Shown here one piece after another: positions 16,006 through 24,459 of a DNA stretch of 64,000 nucleotides. A program made the translations under genes and the position numbers. Position 1 is the first letter of the stretch, and every line of letters begins with the position of its first letter. Source of the stretch: Sphingobium phenoxybenzoativorans (lineage in GTDB: Bacteria; Pseudomonadota; Alphaproteobacteria; Sphingomonadales; Sphingomonadaceae); assembly GCF_001757355.1 (NCBI RefSeq), contig NZ_MINO01000013.1, positions 1 to 64,000 on the forward strand, read 5' to 3'. The notes beneath the pieces are model-generated. The model saw only the letters and a list, made by a program, of their open reading frames with translations, was not told the DNA's origin and did no database searches.

Positions 16006-17048
16006 GCAGCCAGCCTCAGGTCAGGGGCCAGAACGCCCTCATCGCACAGACCGTTGAGGATCTTCAGGCGGATGAAGTTGGACTGGCGGAAATTGGCGTC
16101 GTTGAAGCCGGCCTTGACGAAATTGTCGCGCAGTTCGGCGATCGTGCCTTCCAGCGTTTCGAGCGGCTGATGGTCGGGCGCCAGCTTCTCAAATAGCGAG
16201 AAGTCGACGCGATACGACCGGTTATCGGCGGGCGGCGAGGTCGCGATTGTGACCTTGGCGCTGGGGATCATCTTGCCCACGGCGTTGGCGAGGTCGCGGA
16301 CCTGGACGTTCCACCGCTCGGAACCGGCGTTGATCTTCAGGAACTGGCCGCCCTCTTCCTTGTCGCGGATGATCGCCCATTCGATCGCGCGGCACATGTC
16401 GCGGACGTGGATGAGCGGGCGCCAGGGCGTGCCGTCCGACAGCACGTCGACGGTGTTGCTGGCGACGGCGCCGGCGACGAAGTCGTTCAGCACCAGGTCG
16501 AGGCGCAGGCGGGGCGAGGCGCCGCAGGCGGTCGCGAAGCGCAGCGCCGTCACGGTCATGTCGCCTTCGAGCTGGGCCAGGCCCTTCTCCGTGTCGATCT
16601 TCGAATGGGCATAGGCAGTCAACGGCGCGACCTGGCTGCTTTCCGTGCGGGGCTGACCGTCGGCGGCTGCGCCGTAGATCGAGCAGCTCGATGCGAAGAC
16701 GAAGCGGTCAACGCCGGCCTCTGAGGCGAGCTTCGCAGTCGAGAGGACCGCCTTGCAATTGATCTCGTCGGTGACGAGTTCGAAGCGCTTGCCCATAGCG
16801 TCGTTGGAGATAGCCGCAAGGGCGACCACGGCGTCGAAACCCTTCAGGTCCTCGACGGTCAGGTCGCGGACATCCTTGAACCACTGCTGGTCGAGGACGG
16901 CTTCCGGCAGGCGCGACGGATCGGACAGGCAGCTTGCGAACCAGCCGCGATCGACGCCGACCAGGAAAGAGTCGGGAAAGCGCTTGCGCAGGTGCTGGGC
17001 AAGGACCGGGCCGATATAGCCCATGTTTCCGGTGATCAGGATACGCAT
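16002..17048 (-). CDS. NAD-dependent extended SDR, nucleotide-sugar epimerase/dehydrogenase
   Basis: 348 residues. Rossmann motif GNMGYIG (7-13) and catalytic YxxxK (Tyr146, Lys150 in TAYAHSK). The 'SS' strand reads SSCSIYG (120-126). It therefore lacks the Asp-Glu pair that sugar 4,6-dehydratases carry at this place, favouring epimerase or 4-dehydrogenase chemistry. It lies between the cytidylyltransferase (6 bases upstream) and the 3,5-epimerase (4-base overlap). Probably oxidises C4 of the CDP-hexose for the following epimerase. Substrate unknown. Confidence 0.85.
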   Translation of the reverse strand: MRILITGNMGYIGPVLAQHLRKRFPDSFLVGVDRGWFASCLSDPSRLPEAVLDQQWFKDVRDLTVEDLKGFDAVVALAAISNDAMGKRFELVTDEINCKAVLSTAKLASEAGVDRFVFASSCSIYGAAADGQPRTESSQVAPLTAYAHSKIDTEKGLAQLEGDMTVTALRFATACGASPRLRLDLVLNDFVAGAVASNTVDVLSDGTPWRPLIHVRDMCRAIEWAIIRDKEEGGQFLKINAGSERWNVQVRDLANAVGKMIPSAKVTIATSPPADNRSYRVDFSLFEKLAPDHQPLETLEGTIAELRDNFVKAGFNDANFRQSNFIRLKILNGLCDEGVLAPDLRLAA

Positions 17049-17054
17049 TCTATC

Positions 17055-17828
17055 TTACTCCCACACGCGCCAGGGCGCTTGTTTCTTGTTCCACAAACCT
17101 TCGAGGTAATTCTTGTCGCGCAGCGTATCCATCGGCTGCCAGAAGCCGTCATGCTGGTACACGCTCATCTGGCCCTGGGCGACCAGGGTCTCCAGCGGAC
17201 CTTCTTCCCAAACCGTCGTATCGTCAGTGATCGTCTCGACCACTTTGGGGCTGCAGACGAAGAAGCCGCCGTTGATGAGGCCGTCGCCGCCCTTGGCCTT
17301 CTCGCGGAAGCCGGTGACCTGATTATTCTCGATATGCAGGTTGCCGAAGCGGCCCGGAGGCTGAACGGCGGTGACGGTCGCCAGGCGGCCTTCCTTCTTG
17401 TGGAGCGCCAGCAAAGCGGGAATGTCGATGTCGGCAACGCCGTCGCCATAGGTCAGGCAGAAGGCTTCCTCATCCTTGATATAGGGATAGACGCGCTTCA
17501 GGCGGCCGCCGGTCATCGTGTCGGGACCGGTGTCGACCAGCGTCACCTTCCACGGTTCGGCGCGGTTGGAATGGAGCGTTGTCGTGTTGTTCGACAGGTC
17601 CACCGTCATATCGGACAGCATCGTGTGATAATTTACGAAGAAGTCCTTGATGACCTCGCCCTTGTAACCGAGGCAGATCACGAAATCGTTGATCCCGTAA
17701 TGGGAATAGATTTTGAGGATGTGCCAGAGGATGGGGCGGCCCGCGACCTCCACCATGGGCTTTGGACGCACAGACGTTTCCTCGGAAATCCGGGTGCCAA
17801 GGCCGCCGGCAAAAATGACTGCTTTCAC
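17055..17828 (-). CDS. rfbF: Glucose-1-phosphate cytidylyltransferase
   Basis: 257 residues, the family length. Makes CDP-glucose from CTP and glucose-1-phosphate. Signature N-terminus KAVIFAGGLGTRISEETSVR, followed by PKPMVEVAGRPILWHILK, and LTYGDGVADID near residue 130. The start is GTG (17826-17828), with AGGAAAG about 7 bases upstream. First gene of the sugar cassette rfbF-SDR-epimerase-SAF. The usual partner CDP-glucose 4,6-dehydratase is absent from the operon, so the product is unlikely to be an ordinary CDP-3,6-dideoxyhexose unless that enzyme lies elsewhere. Confidence 0.93.
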   Translation of the reverse strand: MKAVIFAGGLGTRISEETSVRPKPMVEVAGRPILWHILKIYSHYGINDFVICLGYKGEVIKDFFVNYHTMLSDMTVDLSNNTTTLHSNRAEPWKVTLVDTGPDTMTGGRLKRVYPYIKDEEAFCLTYGDGVADIDIPALLALHKKEGRLATVTAVQPPGRFGNLHIENNQVTGFREKAKGGDGLINGGFFVCSPKVVETITDDTTVWEEGPLETLVAQGQMSVYQHDGFWQPMDTLRDKNYLEGLWNKKQAPWRVWE

Positions 17829-18011
17829 TACGCTTTCCTCAATCTTGAATCGACTTCATTCGGGCTGGGCTTTTCCACCCATGATCCAAATTCATCAGGG
17901 AGCATAACGGCCCGGCTTTTGCCGTTTCCGATTCGCTGCGTCTGTTCTCCCGCGCTAACCCGAAGACGTTTATTTTTTGCGATAGCGAAACGGCCATGCG
18001 TGCGTCGGCTC

Positions 18012-19205
18012 TTATCCAAGCGCCATCTGGCTGCGTTGTGTTGTCGGATTCCCGATCGATTTTTCCGCTGCAAGGGCGATCGACGCCATCTTGTCCAACC
18101 GGCTTTCCAGTTCCACCGTGTGCTCCAGCCCCAGCGTATCGAGAATCAGCGCCCAGCGATGCGCCCAGTCATGCCGTTTCAAACATTGCGCCGCGTTGGT
18201 GACCCGCGCTAGCGCCATGCGTTCCGTTTGCGCGTCGAGATCGGACAGGAAGCCGCGCAGGTCGGCAACATCCTCCGGAAGGTCGATCACCGCATCTTCC
18301 CAGTCGAAATATTCGCCAAACTCCTGACAGCCGGGGGCCGAACCCAGGACCACGGAGCCGCCAGCCGCACCCTCGAAATAGCGGGTGGACAGCGCCTGTT
18401 CCTTGAAATTCTTGCTCTCGCTGCTGGGGTCCACCACCGCATGATTATAGGCGATGAAATATTTGCTGCGCTTGATCGTGTTGGCGGTCATCAAACGATG
18501 CTCATGCCAGTTGGTGATCGCGCCCTGCTTGCTGGTGTCATGCGAATACATGAAGCTGTTGTCGGCTCCCGCCAACGCGACCAGCTTCTCATGGATGGGC
18601 ACCGACCTGCGTCCCATGCTGAACACATCGACAAAGCGTTCCGGGTTTTCCGGGAAAGGCGTGGAAAGGAGGCAATCAGTCGCCGTCGACAGAAACGAAA
18701 TCGGGACAGTCACATATTTGCGCAGGTTCGGGATGCTTTCCCGGTTCAGCACAAACACATGATCGAACTGGTTCAACAGAGCCAGTTCGGTCTTGGTCGA
18801 CTCATGCACATGCGACCATGTTTCCAGAATGAAGGCCACAGCCTTGCCGCACCGCTTGCGCCAGTTTTCGATCCGGCCGAGCGCGGTCAGTTCCACCGGG
18901 AACTGGCACATGAACATAAACAGATCATAGTCGCGATCGACATGCACGGGCTGCATGTTCGACTGCCCCGCCTTGCCGAGCTTTCGCAACAATTGAGACT
19001 GCGACCGGTAGAATAATTCTCCAAACAGATAGGAGAAACTGGGCCGAATGGCGCGGCCAGCCGTATATTTGGCGCCGGGAGGGGCGAGCACGTCGGCATT
19101 TTCGACACCCGCTACGACGTTCAAAAACGCATAGCATTGACCGTTGAATACCTCAGGCCAGGCGTTGTAATTTGACGACAGCAAAACAGATCGCGCAGTC
19201 ACCAC
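18012..19205 (-). CDS. Glycosyltransferase (CgeB-like, GT-B type)
   Basis: 397 residues. The C-terminal half has the CgeB/Glyco_trans_1_2 pattern RYFEGAAGGSVVLGSAPG...EYFDWEDAVIDLP, the nucleotide-sugar-binding part of a GT-B enzyme, and the N-terminal half looks like an acceptor domain. It probably adds a sugar in assembly of the surface polysaccharide, possibly the CDP-derived one. Start GTG at 19203-19205 with AAGGGA upstream; a second GTG follows directly. It is 183 bases upstream of rfbF on the same strand, so it may head that operon. Confidence 0.75.
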   Translation of the reverse strand: MVTARSVLLSSNYNAWPEVFNGQCYAFLNVVAGVENADVLAPPGAKYTAGRAIRPSFSYLFGELFYRSQSQLLRKLGKAGQSNMQPVHVDRDYDLFMFMCQFPVELTALGRIENWRKRCGKAVAFILETWSHVHESTKTELALLNQFDHVFVLNRESIPNLRKYVTVPISFLSTATDCLLSTPFPENPERFVDVFSMGRRSVPIHEKLVALAGADNSFMYSHDTSKQGAITNWHEHRLMTANTIKRSKYFIAYNHAVVDPSSESKNFKEQALSTRYFEGAAGGSVVLGSAPGCQEFGEYFDWEDAVIDLPEDVADLRGFLSDLDAQTERMALARVTNAAQCLKRHDWAHRWALILDTLGLEHTVELESRLDKMASIALAAEKSIGNPTTQRSQMALG

Positions 19206-19580
19206 ACCGTCCCTTCAGACCCACCGCTAACCCAGCGGCTTGTTGCAGGCGCGATGCGCCAGACGTCCTTTCCCGGCGTCAACCGGGGCTTACAAGCCGG
19301 GGGATAGGGCCGTGGCGACCTTGGTGCCCAAAACCAGCTTCACAAAACCGCCCCCCGGTCGAAAATTGTGAAGAATATAAAATATCACGCTTGGATCATT
19401 CATCTGTCCAATGCTGCAAATGCTAAATCGTCGCAGGATGCGGGTCAACGGCATTTACTGGTTTACGGCAGGGTTACGCTGTCCTGAATCTAGACATAGC
19501 CGGGTGTTGATTGACGGGTTGCGCTGGGAGCGGACGAAGGACAGAATAAAGGCATTTCTAAGCTGTTGGAACGGAAGAAA
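19206..19580. other. Intergenic region between glycosyltransferase and GH5
   Basis: About 375 bases between divergent genes. A modest AT-rich patch around 19360-19420 could hold promoters. I see no gene or clear hairpin. The GH5 frame extends upstream to a TTG at 19566, but the ATG at 19581 has GGAAG just before it and is preferred. Confidence 0.5.
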
Positions 19581-20678
19581 ATGCCTGGAAAATCAGCGGG
19601 AAGACGCCCTCCCGGCACATGGAGCTTTGTTGATCGGCGGCACTACGCCATCGGGCTTGGCCTGGCCGTCGTCACGTCATGCCTTGTCGCCGCGAGCACC
19701 ATCGCGACTTCGCCTGGCGTCACTGCTCCGCCGGGTTCCGCGAAGCAACCGCTTTACGGCATCAACCTTGCCGGAGGGTCATTCGCGCCGGAGAAGCTGC
19801 CCGGCCGTCTCGGCACGGACTATATCTATCCCGACAGAGCGGAGGCCGAACTGTTTACGGCGCAGGGATTCGATATGCTCCGGCTGCCGGTATTGTGGGA
19901 GCGCATTCAGCCTGAGCCGTTCAAGCCGCTTTCCGAACAGGAAATGGCGGCAGTCGACGAAAGCATAAGAAGCGCCGAAGGCTTCAAGACCATCCTGTTC
20001 GACGTTCATAATTATGCCCGATATCGGGGCAAGCGGCTGGATCAGGCAGAGGATGGCGGCGCGATGCTTGCCGATCTTTGGACCCGCCTTGCAGAGCATT
20101 ACAAGGGGTCGCCAAAAATCGCCTTTGGCATCATGAATGAGCCGTTCGACATTGACGCGCCGACATGGAGAAAGATCAACGATCAGGCCGTCGCCGCCAT
20201 AAGGAAAACCGGAGCAACCAATATGCTCCTGATTTCCGGCACGCGCTGGACCGGCGCGCATAGCTGGACAGAGGGCGGATCGGGTTCCAACGCCGCGGCG
20301 TTCGAGGATTTCCAGGATCCGGGCAATAATTATCTGTTTGAAATGCACCAATATCTCGACCCCGACAGCTCCGGCACGCAGGACAAATGCCTGGATGCCG
20401 AAGCGGGGAGCCGCAGGCTGGAGGAGGCGACCCAATGGCTGCGGGCGCACAAGGCGCGCGCCTTGCTTGGCGAATTCGGCGCGACCTCAAGCCCTGTTTG
20501 CCTCAAGGCGCTTGAGAATATGATGACCTACATCAACGCCAATACGGATGTATGGGCGGGATGGAGCTATTGGGCGGCGGGCGCATGGTGGGGCGGATAC
20601 CCGATGAGCATTCAGCCCGGCGATGACGGTCGGCAGAAGCCGCAAATGGCGGTGCTGCAACGCTACATGCAACGCTAG
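19581..20678 (+). CDS. Glycoside hydrolase family 5 enzyme, membrane-anchored or secreted
   Basis: 365 residues. Basic N-terminus, then a hydrophobic segment (about 22-42) acting as signal anchor or signal peptide, then a GH5 domain. Catalytic residues Glu187 (IMNEPFD) and Glu298 (LLGEFGATSS). HNYAR and HQYLDPDSSGT are shared with the first GH5 protein at 11631, of which it is a clear paralogue. Being convergent with the polymerase gene and next to the glycosyltransferase suggests processing or turnover of the exported polysaccharide (inference). Confidence 0.88.
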   Translation: MPGKSAGRRPPGTWSFVDRRHYAIGLGLAVVTSCLVAASTIATSPGVTAPPGSAKQPLYGINLAGGSFAPEKLPGRLGTDYIYPDRAEAELFTAQGFDMLRLPVLWERIQPEPFKPLSEQEMAAVDESIRSAEGFKTILFDVHNYARYRGKRLDQAEDGGAMLADLWTRLAEHYKGSPKIAFGIMNEPFDIDAPTWRKINDQAVAAIRKTGATNMLLISGTRWTGAHSWTEGGSGSNAAAFEDFQDPGNNYLFEMHQYLDPDSSGTQDKCLDAEAGSRRLEEATQWLRAHKARALLGEFGATSSPVCLKALENMMTYINANTDVWAGWSYWAAGAWWGGYPMSIQPGDDGRQKPQMAVLQRYMQR

Positions 20679-20717
20679 ACCTTGTTCGATTTTGATTGAA
20701 TCAAAATCTCGGTCTAG
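20675..20717. terminator. Compound hairpin between convergent GH5 and polymerase genes
   Basis: Inner perfect 8-bp stem GATTTTGA / TCAAAATC with a 5-base loop, enclosed by an outer 7-bp stem CTAGACC / GGTCTAG that includes the GH5 stop codon. A second imperfect hairpin follows at about 20730-20775. Probably a bidirectional terminator or a dispersed repeat. The T content of the tail is low. Confidence 0.5.
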
Positions 20718-20797
20718 TCCTTTGTTATCTCGTGATTTCCGAGCCGCGAAATGTTCCATTTCACTCGAAATCACTCGAGGCGTCGCACGGGATCAGG

Positions 20798-22150
20798 CTA
20801 TCGCAACATGCCGGCGATCGCCGGACGTCTGGGCGTCAAAGGCATAGGCATGGGGGTTGGGGTCCCTTGCTCTGTAACTTCCTGTCCCGGCTCAACTTCA
20901 TCCCTTTGCGAGCGCATGAAGCCCGCCAGGAACCACAGCATGCTCGCGACCTTGATCGTGAAGATAGACGTGCCTGCGACCACGAGCGAACAGGCGATAA
21001 ACAGGCCCGCCGAATATGCGAAGCGTTTCTGGGATGCTGTGCTCTGCGGGAGATAGAAAGAGATGAACATCCATAGCAGAATGAGGCCGGGCAGGGTCGC
21101 GGCGTAGATGAAATAGGGATAGCCGCTGTCCACAAAAGCATAAGATTCCATGATCTTCTGGCCGAGCGCGCCTTCCAGATCCAGTTTCTGCAGCGTTCGA
21201 ATCGTCAGAGAGAGGCGACCTGCAAAGTCGTCCGCATATGGCCTGTTCGGGTCCTCGATGAACCAGGCCACTGCGATCAACAGGGGCGCGATCATGACGT
21301 TCAGATAGCGCGGCATGCGCGGATACAGAAAATATCCGGCAGGTGCGATCACCGCGAGGATCAGGGACGTGCGGGTGTTGTTCGTGACCAGAATCGCCAC
21401 AATCACGGCGATGAAGAAAATTTTCCGCCACGCCGCGAGCTTGGGCCAGAGGCTCATCAGATAGACTGTGAGGAAGGCCGCGAAATTCGCCATCGACACC
21501 TGTTCCAGGAAGATGGACGAGGTGCGGTGCGCGGTCAGGCCAAAGCTGAATCGTTCCTTGAAACCCAGTGCATTGCCGAAAAGGCCGCTCTTGTCCCAAT
21601 CGGGAATCTCAAGCCCACGAGTCTTGAAGAAATATTGCGCCGGTTCGAACAGTTGGACGTACAGCGGCGTGTCCACAATTTCGATGACAAGCACGACTGC
21701 CGTCAGGATCGTCGTAACCAGCACCGCCATGTTCAGTGTGCTTAGCCGCGCCCGCAATCCCAGCATCGTGAAAAGGGCGATAATCGCCATATTCCGCATG
21801 GTGTCGGGGAAAAACACCTCGTTGATCGCGGACAGATAGATCGTGATCGCCAGAAAGGAAAAAGCCAGCAATAGACTCGGCAAATCATCTCTGGTGAAGC
21901 TGATCCGCAGAATGGCGAGCAGGGCGGACGCCAGAATGACTGGTTCTATGATCAGCACGGAGGTCGCGCTGATCGGCAGTCCCGCAGCGCCAGCCATGGC
22001 AAGCAGGCCGTTATAAAAAACGGCCATCACGGCGAGCGCGCCAAGAATGAACTGATATCGTGTATCCCGCGCCGCCGCTGCTGCGGTGTTGAGCGGGGAT
22101 ACCGGCTGTTCCGAAAAGCGGATGATCGGCGGTTGAGTGGAGCGCCGCAT
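20798..22150 (-). CDS. O-antigen ligase/Wzy-like polysaccharide polymerase
   Basis: 450 residues with roughly ten to twelve hydrophobic segments and a large periplasmic loop (about 150-220 and again near 300-345), the Wzy/WaaL-type architecture. It lies 27 bases downstream of the kinase-like gene and ends the export operon. The likely job is polymerisation of lipid-linked repeat units on the periplasmic side of the inner membrane. Ligase and polymerase cannot be separated by sequence, but the absence of lipid A genes nearby favours polymerase. ATG at 22148-22150. Confidence 0.78.
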   Translation of the reverse strand: MRRSTQPPIIRFSEQPVSPLNTAAAAARDTRYQFILGALAVMAVFYNGLLAMAGAAGLPISATSVLIIEPVILASALLAILRISFTRDDLPSLLLAFSFLAITIYLSAINEVFFPDTMRNMAIIALFTMLGLRARLSTLNMAVLVTTILTAVVLVIEIVDTPLYVQLFEPAQYFFKTRGLEIPDWDKSGLFGNALGFKERFSFGLTAHRTSSIFLEQVSMANFAAFLTVYLMSLWPKLAAWRKIFFIAVIVAILVTNNTRTSLILAVIAPAGYFLYPRMPRYLNVMIAPLLIAVAWFIEDPNRPYADDFAGRLSLTIRTLQKLDLEGALGQKIMESYAFVDSGYPYFIYAATLPGLILLWMFISFYLPQSTASQKRFAYSAGLFIACSLVVAGTSIFTIKVASMLWFLAGFMRSQRDEVEPGQEVTEQGTPTPMPMPLTPRRPAIAGMLR

Positions 22151-22177
22151 TATATCATTGCCTCCCGAAGCGCCTGA

Positions 22178-23071
22178 TCAGGACATCATCACCACGGACG
22201 TCTGCGGAACGCCCTTCAGGGTGATCATGTCGACCAGCGCGCGCAAATCATTCATCGACGACTCATGCTCGCGGACGGCCAGCATCGCGCCATGGACGCC
22301 GATCGCCGCACGGGCCACGAGTGGTGCGAGCAGCGATCCGCATTCGATGATCACTGCGTCAAAATCCTCCATCGCGGGAAGCAGGCGATGAACGAGCTGC
22401 TCACGTTCCAGCAGGGCGGACGCGTCAGGGCGGGACGGACCAGCGGGAATGACCCACAGATTGTCGATCGCCGTCTGCATGGCCAAGCGGAGCGGCGCGT
22501 CCGTCGACGCCAGCAGGGTGCTTACGCCGCTGCGGTTGTTGATACGGAACAGATGGTTGTGCACCGGCTGATCCAGATTGGCGTCGACCAGCAATGTGCG
22601 GGTGCCGCCCTGTGCGCAGACGACGGCCAGGTTGGCGGCAACGAGCGCGGATTCGCGGGCCGCCTCGACGCCGGACACCAATACGATCTTCGCCGCGCCC
22701 TGGGTGCTCAGCATGATGCCCAGGTTGAGCAGCATGACCTTGATGCGCTCGACAAATTCATGATGCGGGTCGAAGGCCGCGATAACCCGGTGATCGACCG
22801 ACTCATCATCCGGCGAGAGAACCTTCACGCCATGTTGACGCTCCTGCGCAATGCGGAGCATCGCAGGCGTGACGAGGCCCATTTCAACCGATGCTTCGCC
22901 GAACAGCTTGCCGGTGTTGGACTGGTGATCAAGGATCGATTCCACCTGATCGTCCCGCAGGGCGCCCAGGCCGACAAGGACTTCGCCCAGGCGGCGCCAG
23001 TCCTTCCGGGACTGACGGCCGACCTCAAGATTGTTCGGCAGGTTGTTGCTGGCGGAAGAACGAAGACGCAT
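22178..23071 (-). CDS. MshEN-like plus degenerate tyrosine-autokinase-like protein
   Basis: 297 residues. Residues about 25-80 resemble the GspE/MshE N-terminal domain (RRLGEVLVGLGALRDDQVE, then a second LFGEASVEMGLVT unit). Residues about 105-290 follow the CpsD/BY-kinase (ParA-like) fold, with FVERIKVMLLNLG and the Walker A' strand LLVDANLDQP (160-169). The P-loop, however, reads SGVEAARESA (133-142) with no Gly-Lys-Ser/Thr, so ATP hydrolysis is unlikely, and there is no C-terminal Tyr cluster. MshEN domains can bind cyclic di-GMP. A nucleotide-sensing, non-catalytic partner of the Wzz protein is suggested. The start overlaps the wzz stop by one base. Confidence 0.75.
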   Translation of the reverse strand: MRLRSSASNNLPNNLEVGRQSRKDWRRLGEVLVGLGALRDDQVESILDHQSNTGKLFGEASVEMGLVTPAMLRIAQERQHGVKVLSPDDESVDHRVIAAFDPHHEFVERIKVMLLNLGIMLSTQGAAKIVLVSGVEAARESALVAANLAVVCAQGGTRTLLVDANLDQPVHNHLFRINNRSGVSTLLASTDAPLRLAMQTAIDNLWVIPAGPSRPDASALLEREQLVHRLLPAMEDFDAVIIECGSLLAPLVARAAIGVHGAMLAVREHESSMNDLRALVDMITLKGVPQTSVVMMS

Positions 23072-24459
23072 CAGTTTGCACTCGCATCGGTGAGCATACG
23101 GGGAGTCTCGCGGGGCAGGGAGAGACGGGCGACGACGGGCACGCCGATCAGTTTCTCCACATTCGCGAGCGTCCGTACCCTCGGATTGAGATATTCGAGC
23201 AGGATGGCGACACCAGCGCCGATCGCAAGGCCCATCATGACGGCGAGCATCGACAGCAGGCCAACTTTCGGGCTGGTCGGGCGGTCGGGCGCTTTTGCCG
23301 TGTCGAGCTGCGATACGTTGGCCAATGGCAGGGCGCCACGAAGCTGCATCTGCGAGGCGCGGCTGCTCAGGTCATTATATCGCTGCTGGGCGGTCGCAAG
23401 GTCCTGCTGCAACGTGGCGAATTTGCCAAGGTTGCTCGACATTTCAACCAGTTGCGACCGCTGTGCGTTTGCTGCGCTCTGCAACTGACCCGCGCGGGCG
23501 GCGGCGGCGGCGCTTTCAGCCGCGATGGCCGCCTGGCGAGACCGGACAAAGGCGTCCGTGGCGCTCCGGCGTTCGGCATTGAGGCGCGCCTTGATCGTCG
23601 CCAGCTCAGCTTCAGCCGCCTGCAGTGTCGGGTGATTGGGGCCGAGCGTGGCCTCATACTGGCTGACTTGCGCCGCCTTGGTGGCATATTCAGTGCTCAG
23701 GCGCTGAACCGTCTCCGTATTCTGCGCATCGGCGACGCCCTGGGCATCCGATCCGCCCATATTGGCGGCGCCGGCGGCGGCGGCTTGGGAGCCGGCCAAT
23801 TGCGACACGGTGGCGGCGAGCGCGCCAGCGCTGGCCTGCGTATCACCGGAGATGCCGGTCGCCTTCACGAAGCTGCTGAGCGCGCCCTCGGCCCGCTCCA
23901 CATCCTTGCGCGCTGCGGACATATTGCCGGACAGGAATTTGGCGTAGGCCTGGGCCGGGCCAGTGCTCAACTCGCGCTGCGCATCAACATATCCGGTCGC
24001 GAAACGGTTGGCGAGTTCGGCCGCCTTGTCCGGCTCAGCGGCGACAGCATTGATCGCCAGAACCTTGGTATCCGCCTGCGTCGTCACGGAGATCGCCGAC
24101 AGCAGCTTGGCGCGGAGCCAGTCGTCAAAAGGCTGACCGCTTTTGCTCTGGCTGCCCCATTTCGCTTCATATTCCTTGCGCTCAGCCGCAGGAATGGACT
24201 GGACGACGCGCTGCACGACCTTCGAGCTGCGAATGACTTCCGCCTCGGTTGCGAGACGATTGTCCTGCTGCTGGCCATTATTCTCGCTTTTCAGCGGATC
24301 GGGCGCGGACTTGTCGAAATAGAGGCTGGCCGACGCCTGATAGGTGCGCGGCGCAAAAATCAGATATACCGCCATCAATGCGACGATGACGGCGGTGATG
24401 ATCGCCACCACCTTCCGCCGGAACCATACGACCTCGAACCAATCCGTTAAACTTCTCAT
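23071..24459 (-). CDS. Wzz/GumC-type polysaccharide chain-length and export protein
   Basis: 462 residues. An N-terminal transmembrane helix (about 13-33) leads into a Wzz domain, a long Ala/Gln-rich coiled-coil periplasmic region (about 150-390) and a C-terminal helix (about 402-425) preceded by PTSPKVG. The short cytoplasmic tail normally contacts the tyrosine kinase. Sets polymer length and connects to the outer-membrane Wza-like channel. It overlaps the AAA+ gene by four bases (ATGA) and the kinase-like gene by one, so the three are translationally coupled. Confidence 0.9.
   Translation of the reverse strand: MRSLTDWFEVVWFRRKVVAIITAVIVALMAVYLIFAPRTYQASASLYFDKSAPDPLKSENNGQQQDNRLATEAEVIRSSKVVQRVVQSIPAAERKEYEAKWGSQSKSGQPFDDWLRAKLLSAISVTTQADTKVLAINAVAAEPDKAAELANRFATGYVDAQRELSTGPAQAYAKFLSGNMSAARKDVERAEGALSSFVKATGISGDTQASAGALAATVSQLAGSQAAAAGAANMGGSDAQGVADAQNTETVQRLSTEYATKAAQVSQYEATLGPNHPTLQAAEAELATIKARLNAERRSATDAFVRSRQAAIAAESAAAAARAGQLQSAANAQRSQLVEMSSNLGKFATLQQDLATAQQRYNDLSSRASQMQLRGALPLANVSQLDTAKAPDRPTSPKVGLLSMLAVMMGLAIGAGVAILLEYLNPRVRTLANVEKLIGVPVVARLSLPRETPRMLTDASAN

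Noticed and set aside
22265-24450. Long plus-strand frames across the pseudo-kinase and Wzz genes
   Set aside because: Antisense shadows. The minus-strand genes have coupled starts and clear domains.
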